The notes beneath the pieces are model-generated. The model worked only from the letters and a program-made list of their open reading frames with translations. It was not told where the DNA came from and did no database searches. From contig NZ_BMVO01000006.1 in NCBI RefSeq assembly GCF_014650755.1, positions 62,001 through 126,000 of the forward strand: 64,000 bases of DNA, read 5' to 3'. Source of the DNA: Streptomyces chryseus. Lineage in GTDB: Bacteria; Actinomycetota; Actinomycetes; Streptomycetales; Streptomycetaceae. This document shows positions 42,583-50,048 of the stretch, piece by piece; position 1 is the first letter of the stretch; every line of letters starts with the position of its first letter. A program made the position numbers and the translations under genes.

Positions 42583-43377
42583 CTACGACCGGCGGCGGGG
42601 CTTGCCGCGCTTGGCGCCCTTGGAGGGGCCGGCGGATCCGCCGCGGGAGCCCTTGCCGGCCGTCTTGCCTGCGGGCTTCCCGCCCGTCCTGCCCGCCGCG
42701 GGCTTCCGCTTGGCGTCGCGCGCGTCGGGGGTCTTGCGCTTCTTCGGCTCCGCCGCGGCCGGGGGCCGCCCGCGGGTGCTGTTGACGGTCCGGCCCCGGA
42801 CGATCCCGATGAACTGCTCCACCAGGTCGGTGGTCGCGTTCTCGGGCCACGACAGCGCGACGCGCGACTGGGGGGCGTCCGACAACGGCCGGTAGGTGAG
42901 GTCCTTGCGGTGGTGCAGGCGGGCGAGCGACTGCGGGACGACGAGCACGCCGATGCCAGCCGCCACCAGCTCGACGGCGTCCGCCGTCGTCGCCGGGCGC
43001 TCGTTCGCGGGCTGCCCCGGCAGCTGCTCCCAGCCGAGGGTGTCGTCCAGGGGATGCAGCACGATGTCGTCGGCGAGGTCCTCCGTGGACACCTCCTCGG
43101 CCGACGTCACGGCGTGGTCCTTGGGAACCACCACGACCGTCGTCTCGGTGTAGAGGGGGATCGCGCTGAGGTCCGTCCGGTCGACCGGCAGCCGTACGAA
43201 TCCCGCGTCGGCCTCGCCGCGCCGCAGTATGTCGAACGACTCGGCGGCGGAGACGCCCATGAGGGTCAGCGGCACCTCGGGCAGCCTCTCGTTCCAGATC
43301 CGCACCCACTTCGTGGGCATCACTCCCGGCACATAGGCGAGGCGGAACGAAGGGGAAGCATCCGAGGCGGTCACCAC
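42583..43377 (-). CDS. LysR-type effector-binding domain without HTH, basic C-terminal tail
   Basis: 264 aa. Residues 8-205 match the LysR substrate-binding domain (FRLAYVPGVMPTKW, LTLMGVSAAESFDILRRGEA, then DAVELVAAGIGVLVVPQSLA, VALSWPEN), but there is no N-terminal winged helix. From about 210 a 55-residue tail rich in Lys, Arg, Ala and Gly follows (PKKRKTPDARDAKRKPAA and similar), which resembles histone-H1-like tails and may bind DNA or RNA. It is divergent from a DUF5997 gene, a pairing conserved in actinobacteria. GTG start at 43377, or 43374. Confidence 0.8.
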   Translation of the reverse strand: MVTASDASPSFRLAYVPGVMPTKWVRIWNERLPEVPLTLMGVSAAESFDILRRGEADAGFVRLPVDRTDLSAIPLYTETTVVVVPKDHAVTSAEEVSTEDLADDIVLHPLDDTLGWEQLPGQPANERPATTADAVELVAAGIGVLVVPQSLARLHHRKDLTYRPLSDAPQSRVALSWPENATTDLVEQFIGIVRGRTVNSTRGRPPAAAEPKKRKTPDARDAKRKPAAGRTGGKPAGKTAGKGSRGGSAGPSKGAKRGKPRRRS

Positions 43378-43441
43378 GCCAGGTTACCGCCACGGTCCGA
43401 CGTGGTCGGAGGCAGCACGCATGCTCGATACCCTTGGCACC

Positions 43442-43825
43442 ATGACGTCGCACAAGAACACCCAGACCATGAAGCCCGCGACCGCGGCGAAGAAGCTGGG
43501 TGTGTACCTCGAGGCCACCCCCGCCGAGTTCCAGGAGGGTGTCGTCTCGCGCACCGAACTGAACACCCTGCAGACCGACCCGCCCGAGTGGCTGCAGGAA
43601 CTGCGACGCAACGGCCCGCACCCCCGGCCCGTGGTCGCGGCGAAGCTCGGCGTCTCCATCGCCGGTCTCGCCCGCGGCGGAGTGACGGAGCCGCTCACGA
43701 CCGAGCAGATCGACGCGCTGAAGGCGCAGGCTCCCGAGTGGCTGGAGCAGGAGCGCGCGAACCTGGCCGAGGTCCGCAAGGAAGCGGTCCGCATCAAGGA
43801 GAAGAACGCACAGCGGTCCGCATAG
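43442..43825 (+). CDS. DUF5997 protein
   Basis: 127 aa. MKPATAAKKLGVYLEATP, EFQEGVVSRTELNTLQTDPP, EWLQELRRNGPHPRPVVAAK and LGVSIAGLARGGV form the DUF5997 family core, widely adjacent to the HTH-less LysR-type gene. It looks soluble and partly helical; a nucleic-acid-related or translational role has been suggested only by context. ATG 43442 was chosen over an in-frame ATG at 43421 because family members begin with MTSxxxxQTMKPATA. Confidence 0.78.
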   Translation: MTSHKNTQTMKPATAAKKLGVYLEATPAEFQEGVVSRTELNTLQTDPPEWLQELRRNGPHPRPVVAAKLGVSIAGLARGGVTEPLTTEQIDALKAQAPEWLEQERANLAEVRKEAVRIKEKNAQRSA

Positions 43826-44500
43826 GCGCGCCCCTGACCGACCCTCCCCTTCCCCGTCGGGTTGCTTGAGGGCTGACGAGCCGGGAGCGGACTGACGGTC
43901 CCGGCGGCGGCACGGCCCGTCCCCCGGCGGCCACTTCCGGCCCGGCCGTGACCGGGCCGGGCTTTCGCCCGAGCCCTCCGTCGGACTTTCCGCGCACCGC
44001 CTCCGCCCGGCGGAGCGCGCGCCTCCACTGCCCGCGCCAAGAATCCGACATATGGTGCGTACTGCCGATCTGGTGGCCCAGGAGGAAAGCGTGCCGGAAC
44101 TCATCGTCAGCGAGTACGACGACCGTCCAGCAGCGGAACAGCCGCACTAGGGGGCGATGCGGCGGGCTGAGCCGCACGGGCGTCGGCAACGGGACCCGAG
44201 GCGCATGCGCCGCCGCGACGCCGCCGCCGAAGCCGTCCGCCCACCAGGGCGGCTTTCCGGTCTCCCCCGCTGTCGGCGTCGGCCGAGCGGCAGCCGGAGC
44301 CCTTCGGCGACGCGAGGTCGAGCGCACCCCACCGCCGAGCCGACGCCCCCTCCCCCCGCCGGTCCAGGACCGTCGCGAGGCCGGACAGCGTCGGCAGAGC
44401 GGCCACCGGCTTTCCGTCCGCACACCCCGCACATCTCTTGCACTAGTCGGCCGGGCGCGTCAGCCCAGTGAGCGGACACTCCGACGGAAGGAAGAGCCCC
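43826..44500. other. Long gene-poor stretch, 675 bases
   Basis: Between DUF5997 and a lipoprotein gene. No long frame has family similarity. The only candidate is a micro-ORF at 44052-44150, listed separately. The remainder is GC-rich with no clear terminator or promoter that I can place. Confidence 0.4.
44091..44150 (+). CDS. Possible 19-aa micro-ORF
   Basis: GTG at 44091 with AGGAGGAAA directly upstream encodes a short acidic peptide (PELIVSEYDDRPAA, ending TAG). An in-frame ATG at 44052 would give 32 residues. The ribosome binding site is the only evidence; it could be a leader for the downstream lipoprotein gene or chance. Confidence 0.3.
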   Translation: MPELIVSEYDDRPAAEQPH

Positions 44501-45130
44501 ATGCCCCCGTACACGCAGGACCGGTCGGGCAAGCGCCGGCTGGCCACAGTCACCCTGCTGCTGGTCGCCGCCGCGTCAGCGATGACCACCCTCACCTCGT
44601 GCGGCACCGACGACGACGGCGACGGCGCGAGGAGTACGTCGTTCACCCCGCGCCCCACGCCGCCCGACACGTCCTCGTTCTCGGGCACGCCGCCGTCCGC
44701 GCATGCCTCCGCGGACGCTTCGGTCCGCGCCTCGGCGTCCGCCGCGGCGTCGTCCGCGTCGGCCGCCGCCTCTTCCTTCGAGGCATCCGTCTCGGCCGAG
44801 ACGGCCCGCGCCAACGCGGCGGCCACCGCCGAGCTGAAGAAGGTGCGGGGCGGCGGCAACGCGCGGTCCGACGTCTCGCTGACCGGGAAACCGAGGGCTC
44901 AGACCGGCGGCGTTCTCGCCGTCGTCGTCAACATCACCAACCGCACCGACCAGCAGGCGTCGTACGCCGTCCAGGTCGACTTCGCCGACCCGTCCGGCAA
45001 GGTGGTGGAGACCAGGATCGTCGGCGCGCAGGATCTCGACCCGGGCGAGAAGGTCCAGCCGCTCGCCATCAGCCGCAAGCCCGCCGAACCGGTCCTGGCC
45101 CCCCGCATCGCCAAGGCCCAGAGGTACTGA
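44501..45130 (+). CDS. Putative lipoprotein, low-complexity Ser/Ala linker
   Basis: 209 aa. N-terminal hydrophobic stretch LATVTLLLVAAASAMTTLTSC with Cys at about residue 34 looks like a lipoprotein signal. Residues 50-110 are a Ser/Ala/Thr-rich linker. The C-terminal 100 residues (GVLAVVVNITNRTDQQASY, FADPSGKVVETRI, LDPGEKVQPL) form an FxLYD-like beta-sandwich. Function unknown; likely surface-anchored. GGAAGGA lies ten bases before the ATG. Confidence 0.7.
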   Translation: MPPYTQDRSGKRRLATVTLLLVAAASAMTTLTSCGTDDDGDGARSTSFTPRPTPPDTSSFSGTPPSAHASADASVRASASAAASSASAAASSFEASVSAETARANAAATAELKKVRGGGNARSDVSLTGKPRAQTGGVLAVVVNITNRTDQQASYAVQVDFADPSGKVVETRIVGAQDLDPGEKVQPLAISRKPAEPVLAPRIAKAQRY

Positions 45131-45404
45131 GCACCTGGCAGGCGCGCTCCCCCGCCGGCTCACCGAGGCGTACGCGAGCGACGACGCGGACCGCCACCAT
45201 CAGCGGGTCGCCCTCTGCGCATGCTGCTGCCGCCCGGGCCTCGGCCCCGGACGCCCGTGGCGGTCGCGACGCCGGGGTGTCGGAGGCGTACCCAAGGCGA
45301 GCCGCAGCGGCGAAGGACATCCAGGCAGGCACAATGCGGCGGAAAAGGGGCCGCCATCGTCGGTCCGGACCGCGACGACAACGCACTGCCGGAGGCCGAT
45401 CACG

Positions 45405-46307
45405 GTGGACAACCTGCTGCTGCCCGTTCTCTTCGCGCTCGGCGCGGCGCTCAGCAACGCCCTCGCGACCGTGCTCCAGCGCAAAGCGGCGCTGAGTGTG
45501 CCCCGCTCCGACGGCCTGCGTGCGGGGCTGCTGCTCGATCTGATGCGCAGGCCCGTCTGGCTGGTCGGCATCCTCGCCGTCGTGGCAGCGGCGCTCTGCC
45601 AGGCGGTGGCCCTGGCGACAGGGCCGCTGACGATCGTTCAGCCGCTGTTCGTCCTCGAACTGCCGCTGGCCCTGATCATCGCGTCGCTCCTGCTGAAACG
45701 GCACCTGCCCGTGCGCGGCTGGGCGGCCGTGTCCGCCGTGGTGGCGGGACTCGGCATCGCCCTGTTCGCCGCGTCACCTTCCGGCAACCGCACCCATGTC
45801 CCACTGGACCGGTGGGTGGTCGCGCTCGCCATCTGCCTGGGCGTCGTCGTCGTGCTCGTCCTGACGGCCGTACGCCGCCCGGAGGGCGGGGCCCGGGCCG
45901 CCTGCTTCGGCGCGGCCACCGCCATCGCGTACGCACTCACCGCGGCGCTCATGAAGGCCTCGATGCACATCCTCGACGCCGGTGGCATCACGGCCTTCCT
46001 GACCGCCTGGCAGACCTACGCCTTCGCGGTGGTGGGCGCCGGGGCGCTGTTCCTGCTGGAGCACGCCATGCAGGCCGGCCCGCTGGTCGCCTCCCAGCCC
46101 GCGCTGACGCTGGGCGACGCCGGCGTGAGCCTGGCCCTCGGCATCACGCTGTACGAGGAGCACGTGCGCTCCGGCTGGTGGCTGGTGCCCGAGATCCTCG
46201 GCATCGCCCTGGTCGCGGCGGGCGTGTTCATGCTCTCCCGGCTGCCGATCGCCCGCTCTGTCGTGGCTCCCGACAGCAGCGCGGAGACCGGCGCGAGCGT
46301 TCCCTGA
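45405..46307 (+). CDS. DMT-family (EamA-like) membrane transporter
   Basis: 300 aa with ten hydrophobic helices in two repeats: LLLPVLFALGAALSNALATVL at the N-terminus, LALIIASLLLKRHLPVRGW (a turn typical of the family) in the middle, and LALGITLYEEHVRSGWW near 250. The last part has the conserved LxExLxxxW pattern (LYEEHVRSGWW). Substrate unknown. GTG start. It is alone in its operon and is convergent with the AI-2E-type permease gene. The 273 bases upstream contain no recognisable gene. Confidence 0.8.
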   Translation: MDNLLLPVLFALGAALSNALATVLQRKAALSVPRSDGLRAGLLLDLMRRPVWLVGILAVVAAALCQAVALATGPLTIVQPLFVLELPLALIIASLLLKRHLPVRGWAAVSAVVAGLGIALFAASPSGNRTHVPLDRWVVALAICLGVVVVLVLTAVRRPEGGARAACFGAATAIAYALTAALMKASMHILDAGGITAFLTAWQTYAFAVVGAGALFLLEHAMQAGPLVASQPALTLGDAGVSLALGITLYEEHVRSGWWLVPEILGIALVAAGVFMLSRLPIARSVVAPDSSAETGASVP

Positions 46308-46340
46308 GCAGCACACGGCCGGCGCGAGTGTTTCCCTGAG
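46289..46340. repeat. Imperfect 20-bp direct repeat across the DMT stop codon
   Basis: CGGCGCGAGCGTTCCCTGAG (46289-46308) reappears at 46320-46340 with one inserted T and a C-to-T change. The TGA of the DMT gene lies at the end of the first copy and is preserved in the second. It looks like a small duplication of the gene end. Confidence 0.6.
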
Positions 46341-46353
46341 CGCAGCGCGGGGC

Positions 46354-47643
46354 CTACGGCTTCCCCTGCGGCCTCGTACGCCGCCTGCGGGCCGGTTCGC
46401 CGCGCCGTCCGGTGACCGGCGGGCCGCCCGGCGGATCGGAGACGGCGCTGCGGCGCAGTGCCTGGCGGACCGACCACAGGACGGCCACCAGCGGTACGGC
46501 GGTCACCGCCCCGATCACACCGGCCGCGACGGCGCCGCCGACCACCGCGAGCGCCACGACGACGGGGTGCAGCCGTACCGCCCAGCTCATCACGACCGGA
46601 TGCAGCACGTGCCCCTCGATCTGCCCGATGATCACGATGAGCGCGACGACCAGAGCGGCGATCAGGGGGCCCTTCGTCGCCAGGGCCACGACGGCGGCGA
46701 CCCCGAGGGCGATGGGTGAGCCGATGAGGGGAATGAAGGCGGCGAGGAACTCCAGGAGGGCCAGCGGCAGCGCGAGGGGCACCCCGAGGGCGAACAGGGC
46801 CACGCACACCAGGACCGCGTTGGTCACGGCCACCAGCAGAATGCCGTGGGTGTACCCCGTGAAGGTCCGCCAGGCCGCCCGTCCGCCGACCGACACCCGT
46901 TCCCGCGCGACCGGCGGAAGCTGGTCGCGGAACCAGGCCCACTGCCGGTCACCGGAGTGGATGAAGAAGACCGAGCAGAACAGTGCGAGGGCCAGCACCG
47001 TCAGGACTTCGACCAGCCGGTCTGCGCCGCTGAGCGCCGTGCTGATGACGGTGGAGCGGTGGCTCGACAGGAACTGCCCGATGCGGGACTGGACATCGGT
47101 GAGCGCTTCCGGGTTCAGCCGGAAGGGCGGCTCCTCCAGCCAGCGCTCGATCCTGTCGATCCCCGCCTCGAACTCACGCGCCAGCCCGGCGCGCTGCCCC
47201 GCCACCGTCTCGCCGACGAGGGCCAGTACACCGAGGACGAGAACGATGCTGCCGGTCAGGCAGACGGCGACGGCCAGCGGGCGGGGGAGGAAGCGAGCCA
47301 GCAGGTCGGCCGCAGGCCGCAGTACGGCCGTGATCACCATCCCGAGGAAGACCGCCACCGCGATCTTGTGGAACTGCCCCAGCAGGGAGAAGACGGCGTA
47401 GACGACGATGCCGACGACCACGACGCGCCACGCGTACGCGGCGGCGGTCCGCAGTCCGGCGGGAACGCGCGGCTCGTCTCCCGGACGGCGGCCGCCCGAG
47501 GCGCGCGCCGCGGCCCGTCGGAGTCCGGCCGGAGGCCGGGACGGACCGCCGGGCGCTGGGGACGAGCCCGTACGCACCCGGTTCCGGCGGACGGCGGACG
47601 GCGGGCGCGGGCCTGTGTGCTCGGAATCCGAAGGCGTGGACAT
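46354..47643 (-). CDS. AI-2E-family (YdgG/PerM) membrane permease
   Basis: 429 aa. Starts with a proline-rich cytoplasmic region of about 80 residues, then helices (YAWRVVVVGIVVYAVFSLLG; IAVAVFLGMVITAVLRP), a long soluble loop (RIERWLEEPPF, RIGQFLSSH) and further helices ending VVGGAVAAGVIGAVTAVPLV. The GxxxxxPLxxG-like and PFIGP-type segment (AAFIPLIGSPIALGV) is the family's signature. Members export autoinducer-2-like molecules or ions; the real substrate is unknown. ATG 47643 was chosen over GTG/ATG starts further upstream. Confidence 0.8.
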   Translation of the reverse strand: MSTPSDSEHTGPRPPSAVRRNRVRTGSSPAPGGPSRPPAGLRRAAARASGGRRPGDEPRVPAGLRTAAAYAWRVVVVGIVVYAVFSLLGQFHKIAVAVFLGMVITAVLRPAADLLARFLPRPLAVAVCLTGSIVLVLGVLALVGETVAGQRAGLAREFEAGIDRIERWLEEPPFRLNPEALTDVQSRIGQFLSSHRSTVISTALSGADRLVEVLTVLALALFCSVFFIHSGDRQWAWFRDQLPPVARERVSVGGRAAWRTFTGYTHGILLVAVTNAVLVCVALFALGVPLALPLALLEFLAAFIPLIGSPIALGVAAVVALATKGPLIAALVVALIVIIGQIEGHVLHPVVMSWAVRLHPVVVALAVVGGAVAAGVIGAVTAVPLVAVLWSVRQALRRSAVSDPPGGPPVTGRRGEPARRRRTRPQGKP

Positions 47644-47849
47644 CCACCTGCACGTACCACTGGGCGCACCCTCCGCCACGCGGCCGGCACGGAATTCCCC
47701 CGAAGGCACGCGCGGGCGGCCGGCGGAACGCGTTTGGCCGCACCGCGCATGACGGCCGGTCACTAGAGTCGGGGTCGGGCCGGCGTCGTTCCCGCCGGCT
47801 CCCGCCCGTCGGTCAGGGGCGCAGTCGCCCGTGTTCCCAGGAGGTACCC

Positions 47850-48842
47850 ATGAGGATGCTCATCAACGTGGCCGAGACGGTCGTCGCCGACGCGTTGCGC
47901 GGGATGGCCGCCGCGCATCCCCGGCTGACGGTCGACGTGGAGAACCGTGTCGTCGTACGGTCCGACGCGCCCGTGCCGGGCCGGGTGGGCCTCGTGTCGG
48001 GTGGCGGCAGTGGGCACGAGCCGCTGCACGGCGGGTTCGTCGGGCCCGGGATGCTGTCCGCCGCGTGCCCGGGAGAGGTCTTCACGTCGCCCGTGCCCGA
48101 CCAGATGGTGCGGGCCGCGGCGGCGGTGGACAGCGGGCAGGGGGTCCTCTTCGTCGTCAAGAACTACACCGGCGACGTGCTCAACTTCGACATGGCCGCC
48201 GAGCTGGCCGAGGACGAGGGGATCCAGGTTGCCAAGGTCCTGGTCGACGACGACGTCGCCGTGGCCGACAGCACTTTCACGGCCGGCCGGCGCGGTACGG
48301 GTGCGACGCTCTTCGTCGAGAAGATCGCGGGCGCCGCCGCCGAGGAGGGCGCGCCGCTGGAGCGGGTCGAGGCGATCGCGCGGCAGGTGAACGCGTCGTC
48401 CCGGAGCTTCGGGGTGGCGCTCAGTGCCGTCACCACACCGGCGAAGGGCACGCCGACCTTCGATCTGCCGGCGGGCGAACTGGAGTTGGGCATCGGCATC
48501 CACGGCGAGCCCGGCCGCGAGCGACGGCCGATGATGACCTCCGGCGAGATCGCGGACTTCGCGGTCGACGCGGTACTGGAGGACCTGCGGCCGACGCGGC
48601 CCGTCCTCGCACTCGTCAACGGCATGGGCGCCACCCCGCTGCTGGAGCTGTACGGCTTCAACGCCGAGGTGCAGCGCGTCCTGTCCGCCCGGGGCGTCGC
48701 CGTGGCCCGTACGCTCGTCGGGAACTACGTCACCTCGCTGGACATGGCGGGCTGCTCGGTGACGCTCTGCCAGGTGGACGAGGAGCTGCTGCGCCTGTGG
48801 GACGCGCCGGTCGAGACCCCCGCGCTCCGCTGGGGACGCTGA
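47850..48842 (+). CDS. dhaK: Dihydroxyacetone kinase subunit DhaK
   Basis: 330 aa with AGGAGG before the ATG. DhaK-type: VSGGGSGHEPLHGGFVG (about 50-66; substrate loop), the GIGIHGEPG segment near residue 216 with the substrate-linking His, NGMGATPLLELYGF near 255, and VGNYVTSLDMAGCSVTL near 290. It binds dihydroxyacetone covalently through His, to be phosphorylated by DhaL using PTS-derived phosphate via DhaM, all in this operon. Confidence 0.92.
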   Translation: MRMLINVAETVVADALRGMAAAHPRLTVDVENRVVVRSDAPVPGRVGLVSGGGSGHEPLHGGFVGPGMLSAACPGEVFTSPVPDQMVRAAAAVDSGQGVLFVVKNYTGDVLNFDMAAELAEDEGIQVAKVLVDDDVAVADSTFTAGRRGTGATLFVEKIAGAAAEEGAPLERVEAIARQVNASSRSFGVALSAVTTPAKGTPTFDLPAGELELGIGIHGEPGRERRPMMTSGEIADFAVDAVLEDLRPTRPVLALVNGMGATPLLELYGFNAEVQRVLSARGVAVARTLVGNYVTSLDMAGCSVTLCQVDEELLRLWDAPVETPALRWGR

Positions 48843-48895
48843 GACGACTCCGCCGTCCGTCCGCCGTGCGTCATCAGTCCCCAGCCCCCAGTCTT

Positions 48896-48940
48896 CAGCC
48901 CTCAGCCCCTCAGCCCCTCAGCCCCTCAGCCCCTCAGCCA
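48896..48940. repeat. CAGCCCCT microsatellite between dhaK and dhaL
   Basis: At least four to five tandem copies of an 8-bp CAGCCCCT unit, preceded by looser copies from about 48870. It occupies most of the dhaK-dhaL spacer. Copy number could vary by slippage and change spacing or coupling, but it lies upstream of the dhaL Shine-Dalgarno, not in it. Confidence 0.85.
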
Positions 48941-48962
48941 CGACCGTGTGTCAGGAGACCTC

Positions 48963-49577
48963 GTGCTTGTACTCGACGCCGCGTTCTTCCGCCGCTGGAT
49001 GGCGGCCATGGCGGCCGCCGTCGACCGTGAGGCCGGCAGCCTCACCGATCTGGACTCGGCCATCGGCGACGCCGATCACGGCAGCAACCTGCAACGCGGC
49101 TTCGCGGCCGTCGCCGCCGCGCTGGACAAGGAGCCGCCCGCCACGCCAGGCGCGGTGCTCGCGCTCGCGGGACGGCAGCTGATCTCGACCGTCGGCGGGG
49201 CGTCGGGTCCGCTGTACGGGACGCTGTTGCGGCGTACGGGCAAGGCGCTCGGCGACGACGCCGAGGTCACACCCGGGCGGCTGGCCGCCGCGCTGGGCGC
49301 GGGGGTCGACGCGGTGGCGCAGCTCGGCGGGGCGAAGGCCGGGGACAAGACGATGCTGGACGCGCTGATCCCGGCGGTGCGCGCGCTCGGCGAGTCGTCG
49401 TTCGGCGCGGCGCGGAGCGCGGCCGACGAGGGGGCGGTCGCGACCGTACCGATGCAGGCGCGCAAGGGCAGGGCGAGCTACCTGGGCGAGCGGAGCATCG
49501 GGCACCAGGACCCGGGGGCGACGTCGTCGGCGCTCCTGATCGGCACGCTCGCCGACACGGCGGAGGCGGACGCGTGA
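48963..49577 (+). CDS. dhaL: Dihydroxyacetone kinase subunit DhaL
   Basis: 204 aa. The ADP/Mg-binding loop is LDSAIGDADHGSNLQRGF (about residues 24-41; the three Asp). Further motifs: LISTVGGASGPLYGTLLRRTGK near 78, LGGAKAGDKTMLDALIPAVRAL near 125, and GRASYLGERSIGHQDPGATS near 175. I chose GTG 48963 with CAGGAGACC immediately upstream; a GTG five codons earlier is also open. Partner of DhaK; overlaps DhaM by GTGA. Confidence 0.9.
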   Translation: MLVLDAAFFRRWMAAMAAAVDREAGSLTDLDSAIGDADHGSNLQRGFAAVAAALDKEPPATPGAVLALAGRQLISTVGGASGPLYGTLLRRTGKALGDDAEVTPGRLAAALGAGVDAVAQLGGAKAGDKTMLDALIPAVRALGESSFGAARSAADEGAVATVPMQARKGRASYLGERSIGHQDPGATSSALLIGTLADTAEADA

Positions 49578-49984
49578 GCGCCGGCCGGCTCGTCGGGGTC
49601 GTGCTCGTCTCGCACAGCGCGTCGGTCGCCTCCTCCGTCGCCGAACTGGCGAAGGGCCTCGCCGGCGGCAAGGAGAGCGCGCTGGTGGCCGCGGCGGGCG
49701 GTACGCCCGACGGTGGGCTCGGCACCAGCGCGGACCTGATCGCCGAGGCGGCGCGGAGCGTCGACGCGGGGGCAGGAGTGGCCGTACTGGTCGACCTCGG
49801 CAGTGCCGTGCTCACGGTGAAGGCGATGCTGGCCGAGGGGGACGAACTGCCGCACGGGGCGCGGCTGGTGGACGCGCCGTTCGTGGAGGGGGCGGTCGCG
49901 GCGGTGGTCACCGCGTCGGCGGGCGCGGACCTGGACGCGGTGGAGGCGGCGGCCAAGGAGGCGTACGACTACCGCAAGGTGTGA
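49574..49984 (+). CDS. dhaM: PTS-dependent dihydroxyacetone kinase phosphotransferase subunit DhaM
   Basis: 136 aa, EIIA-mannose-like fold. The phosphorylated His is in GVVLVSHSASVASSVAEL (about residue 13). VLVDLGSAVLTVKAML near 76 and VEGAVAAVVTASAG near 108 also match. It is the short single-domain form without HPr and EI domains, so it depends on the cell's general PTS. Its GTG overlaps the DhaL stop. Confidence 0.88.
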   Translation: MSAGRLVGVVLVSHSASVASSVAELAKGLAGGKESALVAAAGGTPDGGLGTSADLIAEAARSVDAGAGVAVLVDLGSAVLTVKAMLAEGDELPHGARLVDAPFVEGAVAAVVTASAGADLDAVEAAAKEAYDYRKV

Positions 49985-50001
49985 CCGGGCCGGGCAGGCG
50001 C

Positions 50002-50035
50002 GCCGGGGCCCCCGGGCGTGGTTCGGGGCCCCGGC
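50002..50035. terminator. Bidirectional terminator after dhaM
   Basis: GCCGGGGCCCC and its exact complement GGGGCCCCGGC enclose a 12-base loop, between the convergent ends of dhaM and the phosphatase gene. Confidence 0.7.
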
Positions 50036-50048
50036 TTGCCGTCCCGGC

